Assembly: GCA_040191315.1 (NCBI GenBank)
Contig: JAWJLM010000032.1
Span: forward strand, 1 to 53,462
Direction: 5' to 3'
DNA: 53,462 nt
From: Bacillaceae bacterium S4-13-56
GTDB lineage: Bacteria > Bacillota > Bacilli > Bacillales > JAWJLM01
The stretch's first letter is position 1; each line of letters begins with the position of its first letter. The translations under genes and the position numbers were made by a program. Shown one piece after another: positions 1 to 8,593 of the stretch. Below the pieces are notes generated by a model. That model was not told where the DNA came from. It searched no databases and was given only the letters and a program-made list of their open reading frames with translations.

Positions 1-31
1 AGCGAGCCATAATGATTTCTTATCTTGTAAG

Positions 32-66
32 AAAAGCCAGTCCTCTCACTCTGAGAGAGGACTGGC
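32..66 (-). terminator. Rho-independent terminator of ridA
   Basis: On the minus strand a long stem (GCCAGTCCTCTC paired with GAGAGGACTGGC, short loop) is followed by TTTTCTT. It lies just beyond the ridA stop codon. Confidence 0.85.
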
Positions 67-75
67 CATTGGGTT

Positions 76-453
76 TTATGACTTCACGGCAATTACATCC
101 ATTTCTATTAGTACGTCTTTAGGAAGCCTCGATACTTCTACTGTCGCTCTTGCTGGGTAAGGTTGTTCGAGATAGGTAGCATAAATTTCATTCACTTTTG
201 CAAAATCATCCATAGAGTTTAAGTATATAGTAAACTTTACTACTTCCTGAAAGGTGATACTAGCTTCCTTTAAAATGGCATTTAAATTTTTCATAACTTG
301 ATGAGTTTGGTTTTCAATCCCTTCTACAACCTCACTCGTTGTAGGATCGATGGGAATTTGGCCTGAGACAAAAACAAACCCGCCAGCATCAATTGCCTGT
401 GAATAGGGCCCAATTGCTTGTGGCGCTCCATTCGTTTGTATAACCTTTCTCAT
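76..453 (-). CDS. ridA: RidA family reactive enamine/imine deaminase
   Basis: A 125-residue RidA/YjgF/YER057c/UK114 protein. The family hydrolyses reactive enamine and imine intermediates released by PLP enzymes such as threonine dehydratase, in the cytoplasm. The family signatures are present: the N-terminal APQAIGPYSQA segment, SGQIPIDP, and the C-terminal PARATVEVSRLPKDVLIEM, which contains the arginine that binds the substrate carboxylate. The ATG at 453 was chosen because AGGAGG lies about 7 bases upstream; the frame extends eight codons further but without a ribosome site. The gene stands alone, divergent from the MFS gene on its right and with its own terminator. In B. subtilis the homologue sits beside purR; that context is not seen here. 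Confidence 0.93.
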   Translation of the reverse strand: MRKVIQTNGAPQAIGPYSQAIDAGGFVFVSGQIPIDPTTSEVVEGIENQTHQVMKNLNAILKEASITFQEVVKFTIYLNSMDDFAKVNEIYATYLEQPYPARATVEVSRLPKDVLIEMDVIAVKS

Positions 454-608
454 GTAAATCAACCTCCTAAATGGCATTCATTTTTTCTTACTATAACATT
501 CTGGAGAAACATATACATAGTCCTATTTGTGCAAAATTCTTTTCTAACCTTAGAAAATTCGTTACAATATTATTTAGGAACTCGAAATAGTTTAACAAAA
601 AGAGAGAA

Positions 609-1847
609 GTGGTCAAAATCAACCAAGAAATAATCGCCAAGAGAAATTTAAAAATTATGTGGTTTGCAAATTTCTTTATTGCAGGAAGTATGACGATGGT
701 ACTTCCTTTTCTTTCGTTATATATTGAAACGTTAGGAAATTTTTCAGATGCTTATGTTCAAACTTGGTCAGGGCTAATTTTCGCAGTAACTTTTGTGACG
801 GCTGCCCTATTCTCTCCCATTTGGGGAAGAATTGGTGACAGATTTGGAAGAAAAAACGTTCTCATTATCTTGGGGATAGGTTTGGGAACTTCTGTATTCC
901 TAATGGGATTTGTTACCTCGATTATGCAATTATTTTTCTTACGTCTTTTTATGGGGATCTTTACAGGTTTTATTCCTATGTCACAAGCGTTAATCGCCAC
1001 TCAGACTCCAAGAAAAATGGCAGGAAGAGTGCTGGGCACATTACAGACCGGAAATATTACAGGAAGTCTGATGGGCCCCCTTATCGGAGGTGCACTAGCT
1101 GATTCTATAGGGTTTGCCCAAACCTTTCAATCTCTTTCCTTTGTGTTATTGATAGCTTCCATTCTGGTATGGACTAGTATCAAAGAAGTAAAGATAAATA
1201 GTGAGGAAGGTTCTAACAGAAAATATAGTGGAAAAGAAGTTCTTTCCCATATCATCCATCATCCAATGATGCTTACCGTGATGTTATTAGCAATGATCGT
1301 CCAAATCGCTCACTTTAGCATTCAGCCCATATTATCCCTTTATGTGGGAGAACTTCATGGCCCCGTCAATTTAGCCTTTTTCTCTGGGATGGCCTTTTCA
1401 GCGGCTGGATTAGGAAACTTGATTATGGCGAGAAATTGGGGGAAACTCGGCGACAATAAAGGTTATTTAAAGATATTGATGATCCTCCTTTTCCTTGCGG
1501 GGGTCGTTTATCTGCCAGGTGCCTTTGTGACGAATATATGGCAACTAACTTTTATTCGGTTCTTGTTAGGCTTTTCAATTGGTGGAATTATGCCTTTGTT
1601 GGTAGCCTACATCCGCCAAGAAGCACCTATCTCTATTCAAGGGGAAGTTTTAGGGTACAACACTAGTCTTAGGTTCACTGGCAATATTATTGGCCCTGTC
1701 CTTGGTGGAACAATCTCTAGTTATTTTGGTATTTCATCCGTTTTTTTCGTTACCAGTTTCCTTCTTATATCAAGTGGGGGTATTCTGTATTTAGTAAGGC
1801 ATAAAATGAGTAAATCAAATAACTCCCCTATCCTGGAAAAACCATAA
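609..1847 (+). CDS. MFS multidrug efflux transporter, MdtG-like
   Basis: A 412-residue major facilitator with 12 predicted membrane segments, resembling E. coli MdtG and related drug:H+ antiporters of Bacillus. The motif between TM2 and TM3 is present as GRIGDRFGRKNVL (about residues 73-85), and the TM4-TM5 region carries the antiporter-type glycine-rich GSLMGPLIGGALAD (about 151-164). The proposed start is a GTG at 609 with only a weak purine-rich ribosome site (AGAGAGAA). The ATG at 657 is the next option but would cut into the region just before TM1. The substrate cannot be told from sequence. The stop codon directly abuts a copy of repeat A. No local regulator gene is adjacent. Confidence 0.85.
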   Translation: MVKINQEIIAKRNLKIMWFANFFIAGSMTMVLPFLSLYIETLGNFSDAYVQTWSGLIFAVTFVTAALFSPIWGRIGDRFGRKNVLIILGIGLGTSVFLMGFVTSIMQLFFLRLFMGIFTGFIPMSQALIATQTPRKMAGRVLGTLQTGNITGSLMGPLIGGALADSIGFAQTFQSLSFVLLIASILVWTSIKEVKINSEEGSNRKYSGKEVLSHIIHHPMMLTVMLLAMIVQIAHFSIQPILSLYVGELHGPVNLAFFSGMAFSAAGLGNLIMARNWGKLGDNKGYLKILMILLFLAGVVYLPGAFVTNIWQLTFIRFLLGFSIGGIMPLLVAYIRQEAPISIQGEVLGYNTSLRFTGNIIGPVLGGTISSYFGISSVFFVTSFLLISSGGILYLVRHKMSKSNNSPILEKP

Positions 1848-2076
1848 AGTGAAACTCCAATCAGTGGCCGTCCCCCACTGATTGGTAGCACCCAAGGGCA
1901 TGTCTAAAGGCCCTTGAACCAATCGGACATTTATGGGCAGTTTATCCTCACCTACTCTTTTCGTTCACTTAAGACTTGAGGTTGGGGTTTACTTCCATGA
2001 AAATAAAACATTAAATTTTTTATCCTTGTTGGTGAAGCTTGCTTCATGATTGGCTGCCCGTTCATGCGAAATAAAT
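1848..2076 (+). repeat. Intergenic repeat A, copy 1 (full length)
   Basis: A full copy of a roughly 230-base structured repeat. It opens with AGTGAAAC, contains a perfect hairpin (AATCAGTGG/CCACTGATT), a second hairpin (AAGGGC/GGCCCTT), an inverted GTTCACTT-like boundary, then a trailing module with GAAGCTTGCTTC. GGGCAG in the first module can pair with CTGCCC in the second. Other copies are at 5672, 15609, 20596, 32124 and 32803. It starts immediately after the stop codon of the MFS gene. Confidence 0.85.
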
Positions 2077-2161
2077 ATAATAACGACATGAATCTAATTT
2101 TCCTCTCATATATTAATAGAAATTTCAATGATAATCCCTTGGGAATGGAGGAGAAGGATTT

Positions 2162-2311
2162 ATGGACGAGCCGGAATACTTGTTAACCTACAATGGTGGT
2201 CTTTATGAATGGTTTTATTCCGTTGATGAAATGAGAGAATTCCTAGAAGAAAATGAAATTGAATCTTATGAAGCTTTGCATATTCCAGAAGCTTTTGAGG
2301 TAGAGATATAA
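2162..2311 (+). CDS. Small acidic protein of unknown function
   Basis: A 49-residue acidic protein starting MDEPEYLLTYNGGLYEW and ending EAFEVEI. It has a strong ribosome site (GGAGGAGAAGGA) six to twelve bases before the ATG. Glu and Asp are abundant, aromatic residues are frequent, and there is no signal peptide or membrane segment. It lies between repeat A and the S-box leader of metI and has no visible terminator of its own. I do not recognise a family. The good ribosome site and protein-like composition support a real gene. Confidence 0.6.
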   Translation: MDEPEYLLTYNGGLYEWFYSVDEMREFLEENEIESYEALHIPEAFEVEI

Positions 2312-2400
2312 GATTTATCCTTCTAAAAATCTTTCACTTGCAAAACATCAAAAAGTAAGATAAAGTAACTTTTAAGTATTTTAATTGAATAAAGTAAGTT

Positions 2401-2501
2401 CTTATCAAGAGAGACGGAGGGACTGGCCCTAAGATGTCTCAGCAACCAGCCATTAAAGGCACGGTGCTAATTCCAAAAGGTTATTATGCCTTGAAGATAA
2501 G
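2401..2501 (+). promoter_or_regulatory. SAM-I (S-box) riboswitch
   Basis: The S-box core is recognisable: CTTATCAAGAGAGACGGAGG, GACTGGCCCTAAGATG, CAGCAACC, and the closing GAAGATAAG. P1 forms between CTTATC (2401-2406) and GATAAG (2495-2500). It is followed by an intrinsic terminator, so high S-adenosylmethionine should stop transcription of metI. Confidence 0.95.
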
Positions 2502-2522
2502 AAGAAAGCGACTCGATTATTC

Positions 2523-2550
2523 AGGACCTTCTTCTTAGAAGGTCCTTTTT
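2523..2550 (+). terminator. S-box regulatory terminator
   Basis: GGACCTTC, a six-base loop, GAAGGTCC, then a T run, placed between the S-box aptamer and the metI ribosome site. It is the expression platform of the riboswitch. Confidence 0.92.
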
Positions 2551-2577
2551 ATTATTGTTGATCAAGGAGAGGAATTT

Positions 2578-3696
2578 ATGACAAAACAAAGATTAGAGAC
2601 AAAGCTAGCACAGTTAGGAAATAAAAGTGACGAAAAAACTGGAGCAGTGAGCCCTCCTATTTATTTATCTACAGCATATCAGCACCAGGGACTTGGTCAA
2701 TCAACAGGCTATGATTATACTCGTACCAAAAATCCGACTCGTTCTCTCCTAGAAGATGGAATTGCATCACTTGAGGGTGGCGTAAGAGGATTTGCATGTA
2801 GCTCGGGTATGGCTGCCATTCAATTAGTTCTTACTCTTTTTCAACCAGGAGATGAATTGCTCGCACCTGAAGATCTTTACGGAGGAACGTATCGTTTATT
2901 TGAGCAATATGGTAAGGTTTACCGTATTAAAACAACCTATCATGATTTTGCCGACGTTAAAGAAGTTGCAAAGAAACTTACAGCTAATACTAAGGCTATT
3001 TTCATTGAAACTCCAACGAACCCTTTAATGCAAGAGATCGATCTTGAGGATTATGCAGAGTTAGCTCAGAGGAATAACTTATTGCTTATCGTTGACAATA
3101 CATTCCTCACTCCATACTTACAGCAACCAATATCTCTTGGTGCTGATATCGTCATCCATAGCGCCACCAAATACCTAGGTGGACATAATGATGTTTTAGC
3201 GGGGTTAGTTGTAGCAAAGGATACAACTATTGCTGATCAATTAGGAGAGTATCATAATGCTTCTGGGGCTACCCTCTCCCCTTTTGATTCCTGGCTCCTT
3301 ATCCGGGGACTAAAAACGTTATCACTCCGAGTGGAAAGGCATCAAGATAATGCTCGTGTCCTAGCCGAATTTTTACGAAAGGAACCATTAGTAACAGACG
3401 TTCTTTATGCGAACAAAGGTGGAATGATTTCTTTTCGTCTCGCAGACAGCAAGTGGGTTCCTTTATTTTTAGAAAGCCTGGACCTTATCATCTTCGCGGA
3501 AAGCTTGGGTGGCGTGGAAAGCTTTATCACATACCCTGCCACTCAGACTCACGCAGATATTCCTAAGGAGGAAAGAGAAAGACGAGGGATCTGTGATCGG
3601 TTGTTACGCTTTTCAGTAGGAATTGAGCATGTGGAAGATTTAAAGGAAGATTTGAAACAAGCATTTAACCAAATACGTGCTAAGGAGAGGAAATAA
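2578..3696 (+). CDS. metI: Cystathionine gamma-synthase / O-acetylhomoserine thiolyase
   Basis: A 372-residue Cys/Met-metabolism PLP enzyme, close in length and sequence to B. subtilis MetI (373 residues). It condenses an activated homoserine with cysteine, or sulfide, in methionine synthesis. The PLP lysine is K198 in HSATKYLGGH. TRTKNPTR (about 48-55) and the glycine-rich SSGMAAIQ (about 75-82) that holds the cofactor phosphate are also present. The ATG at 2578 follows AAGGAGAGGAATTT. The gene is under S-box control. In B. subtilis metI is followed by metC in one operon; here the next frame overlaps it by one base (TAATG) but is a decayed metC. Confidence 0.93.
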   Translation: MTKQRLETKLAQLGNKSDEKTGAVSPPIYLSTAYQHQGLGQSTGYDYTRTKNPTRSLLEDGIASLEGGVRGFACSSGMAAIQLVLTLFQPGDELLAPEDLYGGTYRLFEQYGKVYRIKTTYHDFADVKEVAKKLTANTKAIFIETPTNPLMQEIDLEDYAELAQRNNLLLIVDNTFLTPYLQQPISLGADIVIHSATKYLGGHNDVLAGLVVAKDTTIADQLGEYHNASGATLSPFDSWLLIRGLKTLSLRVERHQDNARVLAEFLRKEPLVTDVLYANKGGMISFRLADSKWVPLFLESLDLIIFAESLGGVESFITYPATQTHADIPKEERERRGICDRLLRFSVGIEHVEDLKEDLKQAFNQIRAKERK

Positions 3697-3924
3697 TGAG
3701 TGAGCATAGGGATCAGTTAGAAACAAAATTTGTCCATTCTGCTAGAGACAACTTTGTGGAAGAAAAAACAGGTGCTGTCAATGTTCCTATCTACTTATCT
3801 TCCACCTTTCATCAATAATTGTTTTACCTTTTTGGATAACACGTTCATGACTCCCCTACTTCAAAATCCAATTTTATTGGGAGTAGATGTTGTCTTACAT
3901 AGTGCAACCAATGTCTATAAATAA
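3696..3924 (+). pseudogene. metC: Decayed cystathionine beta-lyase remnant
   Basis: Starting at the ATG that overlaps the metI stop, the frame encodes about 40 residues like the MetC N-terminus (LETKFVHSARD, KTGAVNVPIYLSSTFHQ) and then meets TAA. Downstream, in another frame, is a second MetC-like piece, DNTFMTPLLQNPILLGVD followed by VVLHSATN, then a stop. More than 100 residues between the two pieces and the whole C-terminal half are missing. The PLP lysine position (SATK in the family) now reads SATN. The operon position is exactly that of metC in B. subtilis, so this is an internally deleted remnant and cannot make an active lyase. Confidence 0.88.
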
Positions 3925-3926
3925 AA

Positions 3927-3964
3927 CAAGGACCTTGGAGGTTAAATCCAAGGCCCTTGTTTTA
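3927..3964. terminator. Bidirectional terminator
   Basis: AACAAGG and CCTTGG pair across a seven-base loop with CCAAGG and CCTTGTT, with a T run to the right and an A run to the left. It would end both the metI transcript and the convergent minus-strand gene. Confidence 0.8.
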
Positions 3965-4282
3965 TTACTTCATAAAGAATACTAGATGAAGGATATCATC
4001 TACTCCTCTGAATGCGATTGAAAAGAATGGGATGTATAATGGAAACGGGATTAATAAAAATAGAAACGCCCAAACTTTTTGATCCGAGTCAAGCTTTACT
4101 TTTGTGTAAGTAAGTAGCATCATGATTACGAAAAATAACGGGTATCCAAATAATCCAAGGAAGAATACAGGCTCAACTATAAACTTAGAATGAGGAAACA
4201 TAGCTATTAAAAAAAAGAAAAAACAAGAAATGATAAGGAAAGCTAGGATAGATATCCAAAACCACTTAGGGAACACTCTCAC
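3965..4282 (-). CDS. Small membrane protein of unknown function
   Basis: A 105-residue hydrophobic protein with three predicted membrane segments, about residues 8-29, 36-58 and 70-90, and a short polar stretch (KVKLDSDQKVW) between the second and third. The ATG at 4282 has a clear ribosome site (AGGAGGG). It is convergent with metI and 64 bases downstream of the minus-strand MFS gene, so the two could be cotranscribed. I do not recognise a family and propose no function. Confidence 0.65.
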   Translation of the reverse strand: MRVFPKWFWISILAFLIISCFFFFLIAMFPHSKFIVEPVFFLGLFGYPLFFVIMMLLTYTKVKLDSDQKVWAFLFLLIPFPLYIPFFSIAFRGVDDILHLVFFMK

Positions 4283-4346
4283 TGGTAACCCTCCTTTTTC
4301 TTCTTTTTCAGCCTACCCTATTCTTTACTAACTTGCCTACCTAAAA

Positions 4347-5525
4347 CTATCCTTTTTGCTTTAATGGTGTGATTTCTTTTCCATACGGCAAAATATGATA
4401 CACTGTCAATAAAATAACACCAATTAAACTTGACCAACCAAGTATAAAATACATCATTCCCCCACCATAGGAATCAATCAGAAAGCCACCAAATAAAGAT
4501 CCGAATATTCCAGAGACTCCAAAAAATACTGTAACAAATAATAGGTGCCCCGTAGCTTGGAGAGAAGTTGGAATTAATCGGGAAACATAGTCAAAAGCAG
4601 CTAAATAAAAGACACCAAAGGATAACCCATGCAAGAATTGAAAGCCTGTAATAATGATAGGATCAGAGATGAAGGAATAAATAAACCACCTAGTACTATA
4701 CAAAATACCCGCACCAATAATAAAAATTAATGGATGGTATTTTTTAAACCAAAGACCCGCAAAAGCAAACACTGCTGCTTCACTTGCTACTCCAATAAAC
4801 CAAGATAAACCAACAAGTCCTTCGCTCCCTCCAATTCTCGTAATGTAAAGCCCAAGAAAACTATCACTAGCGCGATGCGTGATCGTAATAAACATGATCA
4901 AAACTAGAAAAATGATAAGGGGTTTATTCTGAAGTAACTGCTTCACGTCAGATAATTGAATCGAAACATCTTTTTCTACTTTCACGTCTGTCAAAAATAA
5001 ACAGGATATAAAGGCAATGATCCCAAAAGAAAAGTAAGGCCACATAATATGTTGAATTCCCACTCTCCCTAGGATCTCGCCAAAAATTAAGGCCGATACC
5101 GCAAAACCAATGGAACCCCAAGTGCGAATACTTCCAAAATTAACACCTAATTGTACGGATTTTCTTTGAGCCAAACTGTCACTTAACGCACCAATGGGAG
5201 ATACAAAAAAATAAAAAATAGCAGCCATAATTAAAATAGTGGCTAAAGCTGTCATTTGAAAGAAAACGAGCGTACTTAAAAGCAATCCACCCAAACAGAT
5301 TAACACCATTCTTTTGACTGTTTGGTATTTATCACTCATATATCCCCAAAAAGGCTGTGCAATAATGGATGACATGGGTCCTATAGCCATAACCCAGCCA
5401 ATTTCACTCCCCTTTAACCCCACGAACTCCAAATAAATAGGAAGAAAGGAAATAAGAATAGCATTCGCTCCATGAAAAAAGAACAATAATGATTTCAAAG
5501 GAATAGTGGACTCAGTTTGCAACAT
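4347..5525 (-). CDS. MFS transporter, HcaT/YwbF-like (PPP family)
   Basis: A 392-residue transporter with 12 predicted membrane segments, related to the LacY-like/phenylpropionate branch of the major facilitators (E. coli HcaT, B. subtilis YwbF). The N-terminus SLLFFFHGANAILISFLPIYL and the TM2-TM3 loop GYMSDKYQTVKRMVL are typical. GVNFGSIRTWGSIGFAVSA (about residues 128-146) is the conserved TM4-TM5 signature of this branch. The C-terminus ends in a short basic tail (EITPLKQKG). The substrate is unknown; nearby genes give no pathway context. Confidence 0.83.
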   Translation of the reverse strand: MLQTESTIPLKSLLFFFHGANAILISFLPIYLEFVGLKGSEIGWVMAIGPMSSIIAQPFWGYMSDKYQTVKRMVLICLGGLLLSTLVFFQMTALATILIMAAIFYFFVSPIGALSDSLAQRKSVQLGVNFGSIRTWGSIGFAVSALIFGEILGRVGIQHIMWPYFSFGIIAFISCLFLTDVKVEKDVSIQLSDVKQLLQNKPLIIFLVLIMFITITHRASDSFLGLYITRIGGSEGLVGLSWFIGVASEAAVFAFAGLWFKKYHPLIFIIGAGILYSTRWFIYSFISDPIIITGFQFLHGLSFGVFYLAAFDYVSRLIPTSLQATGHLLFVTVFFGVSGIFGSLFGGFLIDSYGGGMMYFILGWSSLIGVILLTVYHILPYGKEITPLKQKG

Positions 5526-5671
5526 ATGTATAACTCTCCTAGTATGTACTCCACTCTATATAGAGAGTGATTACGTCTGATTAGTCTAAGATTTTAGTAT
5601 AACGCTATTTGGAGTACATTAACAAAGATTTTATTTTATAGTACGGGATTATTAAAAGTGTTCCCCTAAAT

Positions 5672-5768
5672 AAAGTGAAACTTCAATCAGTGGTCGTCCC
5701 CCACTGATTGTTAGCAACTAAGAGTATATGACCTAAAGGCCCCTGGAACCAATCGAACCTTTACGGGA
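5672..5768 (+). repeat. Intergenic repeat A, copy 2 (first module only)
   Basis: Matches the first ~100 bases of copy 1: AGTGAAACTTCAATCAGTGG, the CCACTGATTGTTAGCA hairpin arm, and CCTAAAGG before AACCAATCG. The second module with GAAGCTTGCTTC is absent. Confidence 0.8.
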
Positions 5769-5783
5769 AAAGTATGAAGATAT

Positions 5784-5837
5784 AAAAAAAATGGCCAGCA
5801 GGACTCGGGTTCATCCCGAATCGCACTGGCAGTTTTA
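5784..5837. terminator. Strong bidirectional hairpin
   Basis: GCCAGCAGGACTCGGG and TCCCGAATCGCACTGGC form a long near-perfect stem with a short loop, flanked by AAAAAAA on the left and TTTTAAAA on the right. It can act as an intrinsic terminator in either direction and lies in a 590-base stretch with no convincing gene. Confidence 0.65.
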
Positions 5838-5901
5838 AAATATAAACCTACCTAATAGGTTGGATGATGAATTTTTCTTGTTTTCTTCCTACCCTCTTTT
5901 A

Positions 5902-6081
5902 TTACTGTTTTACTGTCTTAGAAAACGATGCTCCTAATAACAGCATGACAATGGAAAACGAAAGTACAGCAATATTCTGTAGTTCTTGAGTTCCTAGGAG
6001 GTAACCTATAATGGAACTATTGCAGACATGGTAAGTCCCCAAACAAATTTTACTGAAATTCTTCTTTATAAGAAGAACCAC
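5902..6081 (-). other. Possible remnant of a membrane protein
   Basis: A minus-strand frame of about 59 codons from a GTG, without a clear ribosome site. It encodes a hydrophobic stretch (IGYLLGTQEL, then IAVLSFSIVMLLLGASFSK) that looks like the end of a transporter. It may be chance or a fragment of a lost gene. I would not call it expressed. Confidence 0.2.
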
Positions 6082-6117
6082 TCATTTTTTGATAGCTAAT
6101 AATTGATACTTAAATGT

Positions 6118-6561
6118 TTAATATCTATAGACACCTTCACATGTATTGGCTATTGGTTCATAATAACAATGTTGTTTATATTGCCCTGTATTGGGTTGAT
6201 TATACCATGTTGGAGGGCATTCACCATAAGGGTTAAAATACCAGAGCGCATATTTAGAAGGATGTTGTCTCCAATAATCTAAAACCTGCTTTGCTAATTT
6301 TTTCTCCACCCCTCTTGCTCTGTTGTAGAAAACATTTCCCTTTTGTACGGCTTCAAAAGAATAATTCCCTCCCTGCACTTGATAAATGACATCAGGTATG
6401 GACTTTAATCCAATAAAATCTAAACAATCAGCCTTTGCTCGATTTACAATAACATTACCAACCATGAGCATCCCAAGCTTACCTTCGCCTTCCGCTTCTG
6501 CCCTTATCATCCTTGCTACTAAATCCACATCGCTATCTGTATATTTTACTCTTGGCATTTT
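6118..6561 (-). CDS. cwlJ: Spore cortex-lytic cell wall hydrolase CwlJ
   Basis: A 147-residue hydrolase_2 (SleB/CwlJ) enzyme without a signal peptide, the CwlJ type. CwlJ is deposited in the spore coat and degrades cortex peptidoglycan during germination. The N-terminal VARMIRAEAEGEG motif carries the proposed catalytic glutamate (about residue 21). NVIVNRA and the C-terminal ALWYFNPYGECPPTWYN are family hallmarks. The start at 6561 was chosen for its AGAGGTGAT ribosome site; the longer frame (to 6663) has a basic 34-residue extension with no support. There is no gerQ next to it, unlike in B. subtilis. Its presence indicates an endospore former. Confidence 0.92.
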   Translation of the reverse strand, partial: KMPRVKYTDSDVDLVARMIRAEAEGEGKLGMLMVGNVIVNRAKADCLDFIGLKSIPDVIYQVQGGNYSFEAVQKGNVFYNRARGVEKKLAKQVLDYWRQHPSKYALWYFNPYGECPPTWYNQPNTGQYKQHCYYEPIANTCEGVYRY

Positions 6562-6751
6562 TATCACCTCTAAAAGAATTGTATGAAAAATGCCTATAAA
6601 AATGTGGGCTTTTCTCTTTTTTTTACTTAGTGAACTTGTACTTATTTCTCTTGGACTATCCATTTCAATCCCATGAAAAGGGAATGAATATTTATTTAGA
6701 TTACATGAAATTTTAACCCATGCTCATATTAAAAATTAGGAGGCCTATATT

Positions 6752-7663
6752 ATGAAAATGACATACTTAACTATTCTATTTCTTATGTTTAACCATAATG
6801 CAGTTTCAAATGACCTAGGGGTGACTTATAAAGGGGATACGCTTACTACTGTAAATAGATCTGATTTTTTAATTCCCTATCTTGACGTACTAGTTATAGA
6901 TGAAAATAAATATATTCACTTGATAAATCAACTGGATCAGAAAATATATAAGGCGCCTGTTGATGCATCAATCAATGATAATGGAATAATTGTTCCTGGA
7001 GAAGTAGGTTATAAATTACATCTTCACAGATTCAAAGAACTTTTCTACACCTATTTTTTTGAAAATGGTTCTGCTCAAATGGAGGCCCCTATTCTTGAAG
7101 TTCACCCAAAGGTTGACAGTGAACTATTAGCAAACATTAGGACACAACAAATTGGGCAATATGTTACCTATTATAATTCTAAGAACAAAGAAAGATCCTA
7201 TAATATTGTTCTTTCTACAGAAGCCATAAATAATCATGTTATATTTCCTGGTGAAACTTTTTCTTTTAACCAGGTTGTGGGTAAGAGAACAAAAGAAAAA
7301 GGTTATTTGCCCGCACCTGTGATTGTTAAGGGAGAGGTTGCAGAAGGAATTGGCGGGGGGATATGTCAGGTTTCTTCCACCCTATTTAATGCAGTTGACC
7401 GTGCCGGTGTCGAAATTCTTCAACGGTATTCCCACAGTAAGAGCGTTCCCTATGTTCCACCAGGAAGGGATGCAACAGTCAGTTGGTATGGGCCTGATTT
7501 TACTTTTAAAAATATCTTAAATGAACCCGTTCTAATCCGTTCAAAGGCACGAGATGGGAAAGTAGTCATTCAAATCTACTCTTCTGACCTTGTGGAATAC
7601 ACTCCACGCAAAGTACCAAAAGTTTTAGATGAGCTTCCAAAGGAAATACAGATTTTCCATTAA
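6752..7663 (+). CDS. VanW-family protein, YoaR-like, secreted
   Basis: A 303-residue protein with a short hydrophobic N-terminus (about residues 3-18) that suggests export or an uncleaved anchor. The VanW domain occupies about residues 145-285, with VIFPGETFSFNQVVGKRT, KGYLPAPVIV, and the signature GIGGGICQVSSTLFNA with its conserved cysteine. The ribosome site is TTAGGAGGCC. VanW-like proteins of Bacillus such as YoaR are linked to the cell envelope, and the family name comes from a vancomycin cluster; the biochemical activity is unknown. It is divergent from cwlJ with about 190 bases between and convergent with the hydrolase on its right. Confidence 0.85.
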   Translation: MKMTYLTILFLMFNHNAVSNDLGVTYKGDTLTTVNRSDFLIPYLDVLVIDENKYIHLINQLDQKIYKAPVDASINDNGIIVPGEVGYKLHLHRFKELFYTYFFENGSAQMEAPILEVHPKVDSELLANIRTQQIGQYVTYYNSKNKERSYNIVLSTEAINNHVIFPGETFSFNQVVGKRTKEKGYLPAPVIVKGEVAEGIGGGICQVSSTLFNAVDRAGVEILQRYSHSKSVPYVPPGRDATVSWYGPDFTFKNILNEPVLIRSKARDGKVVIQIYSSDLVEYTPRKVPKVLDELPKEIQIFH

Positions 7664-7673
7664 TTAATAATCT

Positions 7674-8309
7674 CTATTTTTTAAAAGTTCCTCTTTTTAG
7701 GAACTGATCAACTAGTTGTGCAGTTACCTTTTTGTGGTGAATTTCTAAATGTCCATAAGGGAGAACCACATAATCATTCAAATCAGGGAAGTAAACGGAA
7801 TCCAATTCTACTCGCCCATCATTTGTTACAGGAATTAACTTACCTAACAAAAGATTATTTTTATTACCCGCGATCGCTCCCAACTCAATGGTCGGATGGG
7901 AAGTCAGGTTCAATTGTTTAATATATTCCTTATGAAGAGATTTTAAGGTGCGATATATTTTAACAGAAAATGGGAAAATACCGGCTAATTCTGCTAACCT
8001 ACTTCCATTGTTTGGTGTAGCAATGAGAACACATCTTCCAACTCGATTTTTGTATTTTTTATTGGAAATGACCTTACGAATAACAAGTCCACCAGTACTG
8101 TGACCTATTAAATGTGGTTTTTCATTAGGAAAATGCTCATCAATGATACGCTCTAACTCCACAGCTGCTTTATCAAATTCTTTATAAGTTAAAGAAAAGT
8201 CCGGAGTTAAACATGTATAACCAAGAGGTTCTAAATGATTCTTTAGTGGAGCCATATCTGAACCATCCTTTTTATATCCATGTACTAATATAGCCTTGAT
8301 GATAATCAC
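7674..8309 (-). CDS. Alpha/beta hydrolase (lipase/esterase-like)
   Basis: A 211-residue cytoplasmic alpha/beta-hydrolase. The oxyanion region is LVHGYKKDG (about residues 8-16). The nucleophile elbow is GHSTGG (about residues 69-74) with Ser71. A downstream Asp (NDGRVELDS) and His (YGHLEIHH) complete a plausible triad. The family includes lipases and PGAP1-like acylhydrolases; the substrate is unknown. The start appears to be GTG, with AAGAGGAT close upstream. It ends 11 bases from the convergent VanW gene. Confidence 0.8.
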   Translation of the reverse strand: MIIIKAILVHGYKKDGSDMAPLKNHLEPLGYTCLTPDFSLTYKEFDKAAVELERIIDEHFPNEKPHLIGHSTGGLVIRKVISNKKYKNRVGRCVLIATPNNGSRLAELAGIFPFSVKIYRTLKSLHKEYIKQLNLTSHPTIELGAIAGNKNNLLLGKLIPVTNDGRVELDSVYFPDLNDYVVLPYGHLEIHHKKVTAQLVDQFLKRGTFKK

Positions 8310-8380
8310 ATCCTCTTTCCAAAAGGAATAGTAGAATCAATGATTAAGTTTCTTGTTGGTTACGAACTGAGCATATCCCT

Positions 8381-8524
8381 TTACAGTAAACCTATCAAAA
8401 AATAAATTGGAATAGAAAATATATGATTCCATTTTATAATTTCATATATGCCCAACCATTCAAAGACGTTCCCGTGTTCCCTCAACTCCTCAATGAATTC
8501 TTCAATAATTTGAAACTGTTCCAC
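8381..8524 (-). CDS. Small hypothetical protein
   Basis: A possible 47-residue protein from GTG at 8524, preceded by a ribosome-site-like GAGGAAGGATG. It has an acidic helix (IIEEFIEELREHGNVFEWLG) and a hydrophobic C-terminus (IFSIPIYFLIGLL) that could be a membrane helix. The frame stays open upstream into repeat B, but that part looks non-coding. No family recognised. Confidence 0.35.
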   Translation of the reverse strand: MEQFQIIEEFIEELREHGNVFEWLGIYEIIKWNHIFSIPIYFLIGLL

Positions 8525-8593
8525 GGTTTCACATCCTTCCTCTTTATTCTTTCCTTTACCAAGATAAAATATTGATTTTGTAATAGTAAGAAA

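Noticed and set aside
3730-3924. A 64-codon frame read as a separate gene after metI
   Set aside because: It starts out of frame with the MetC N-terminus and only its end is MetC-like; it is part of the metC remnant.
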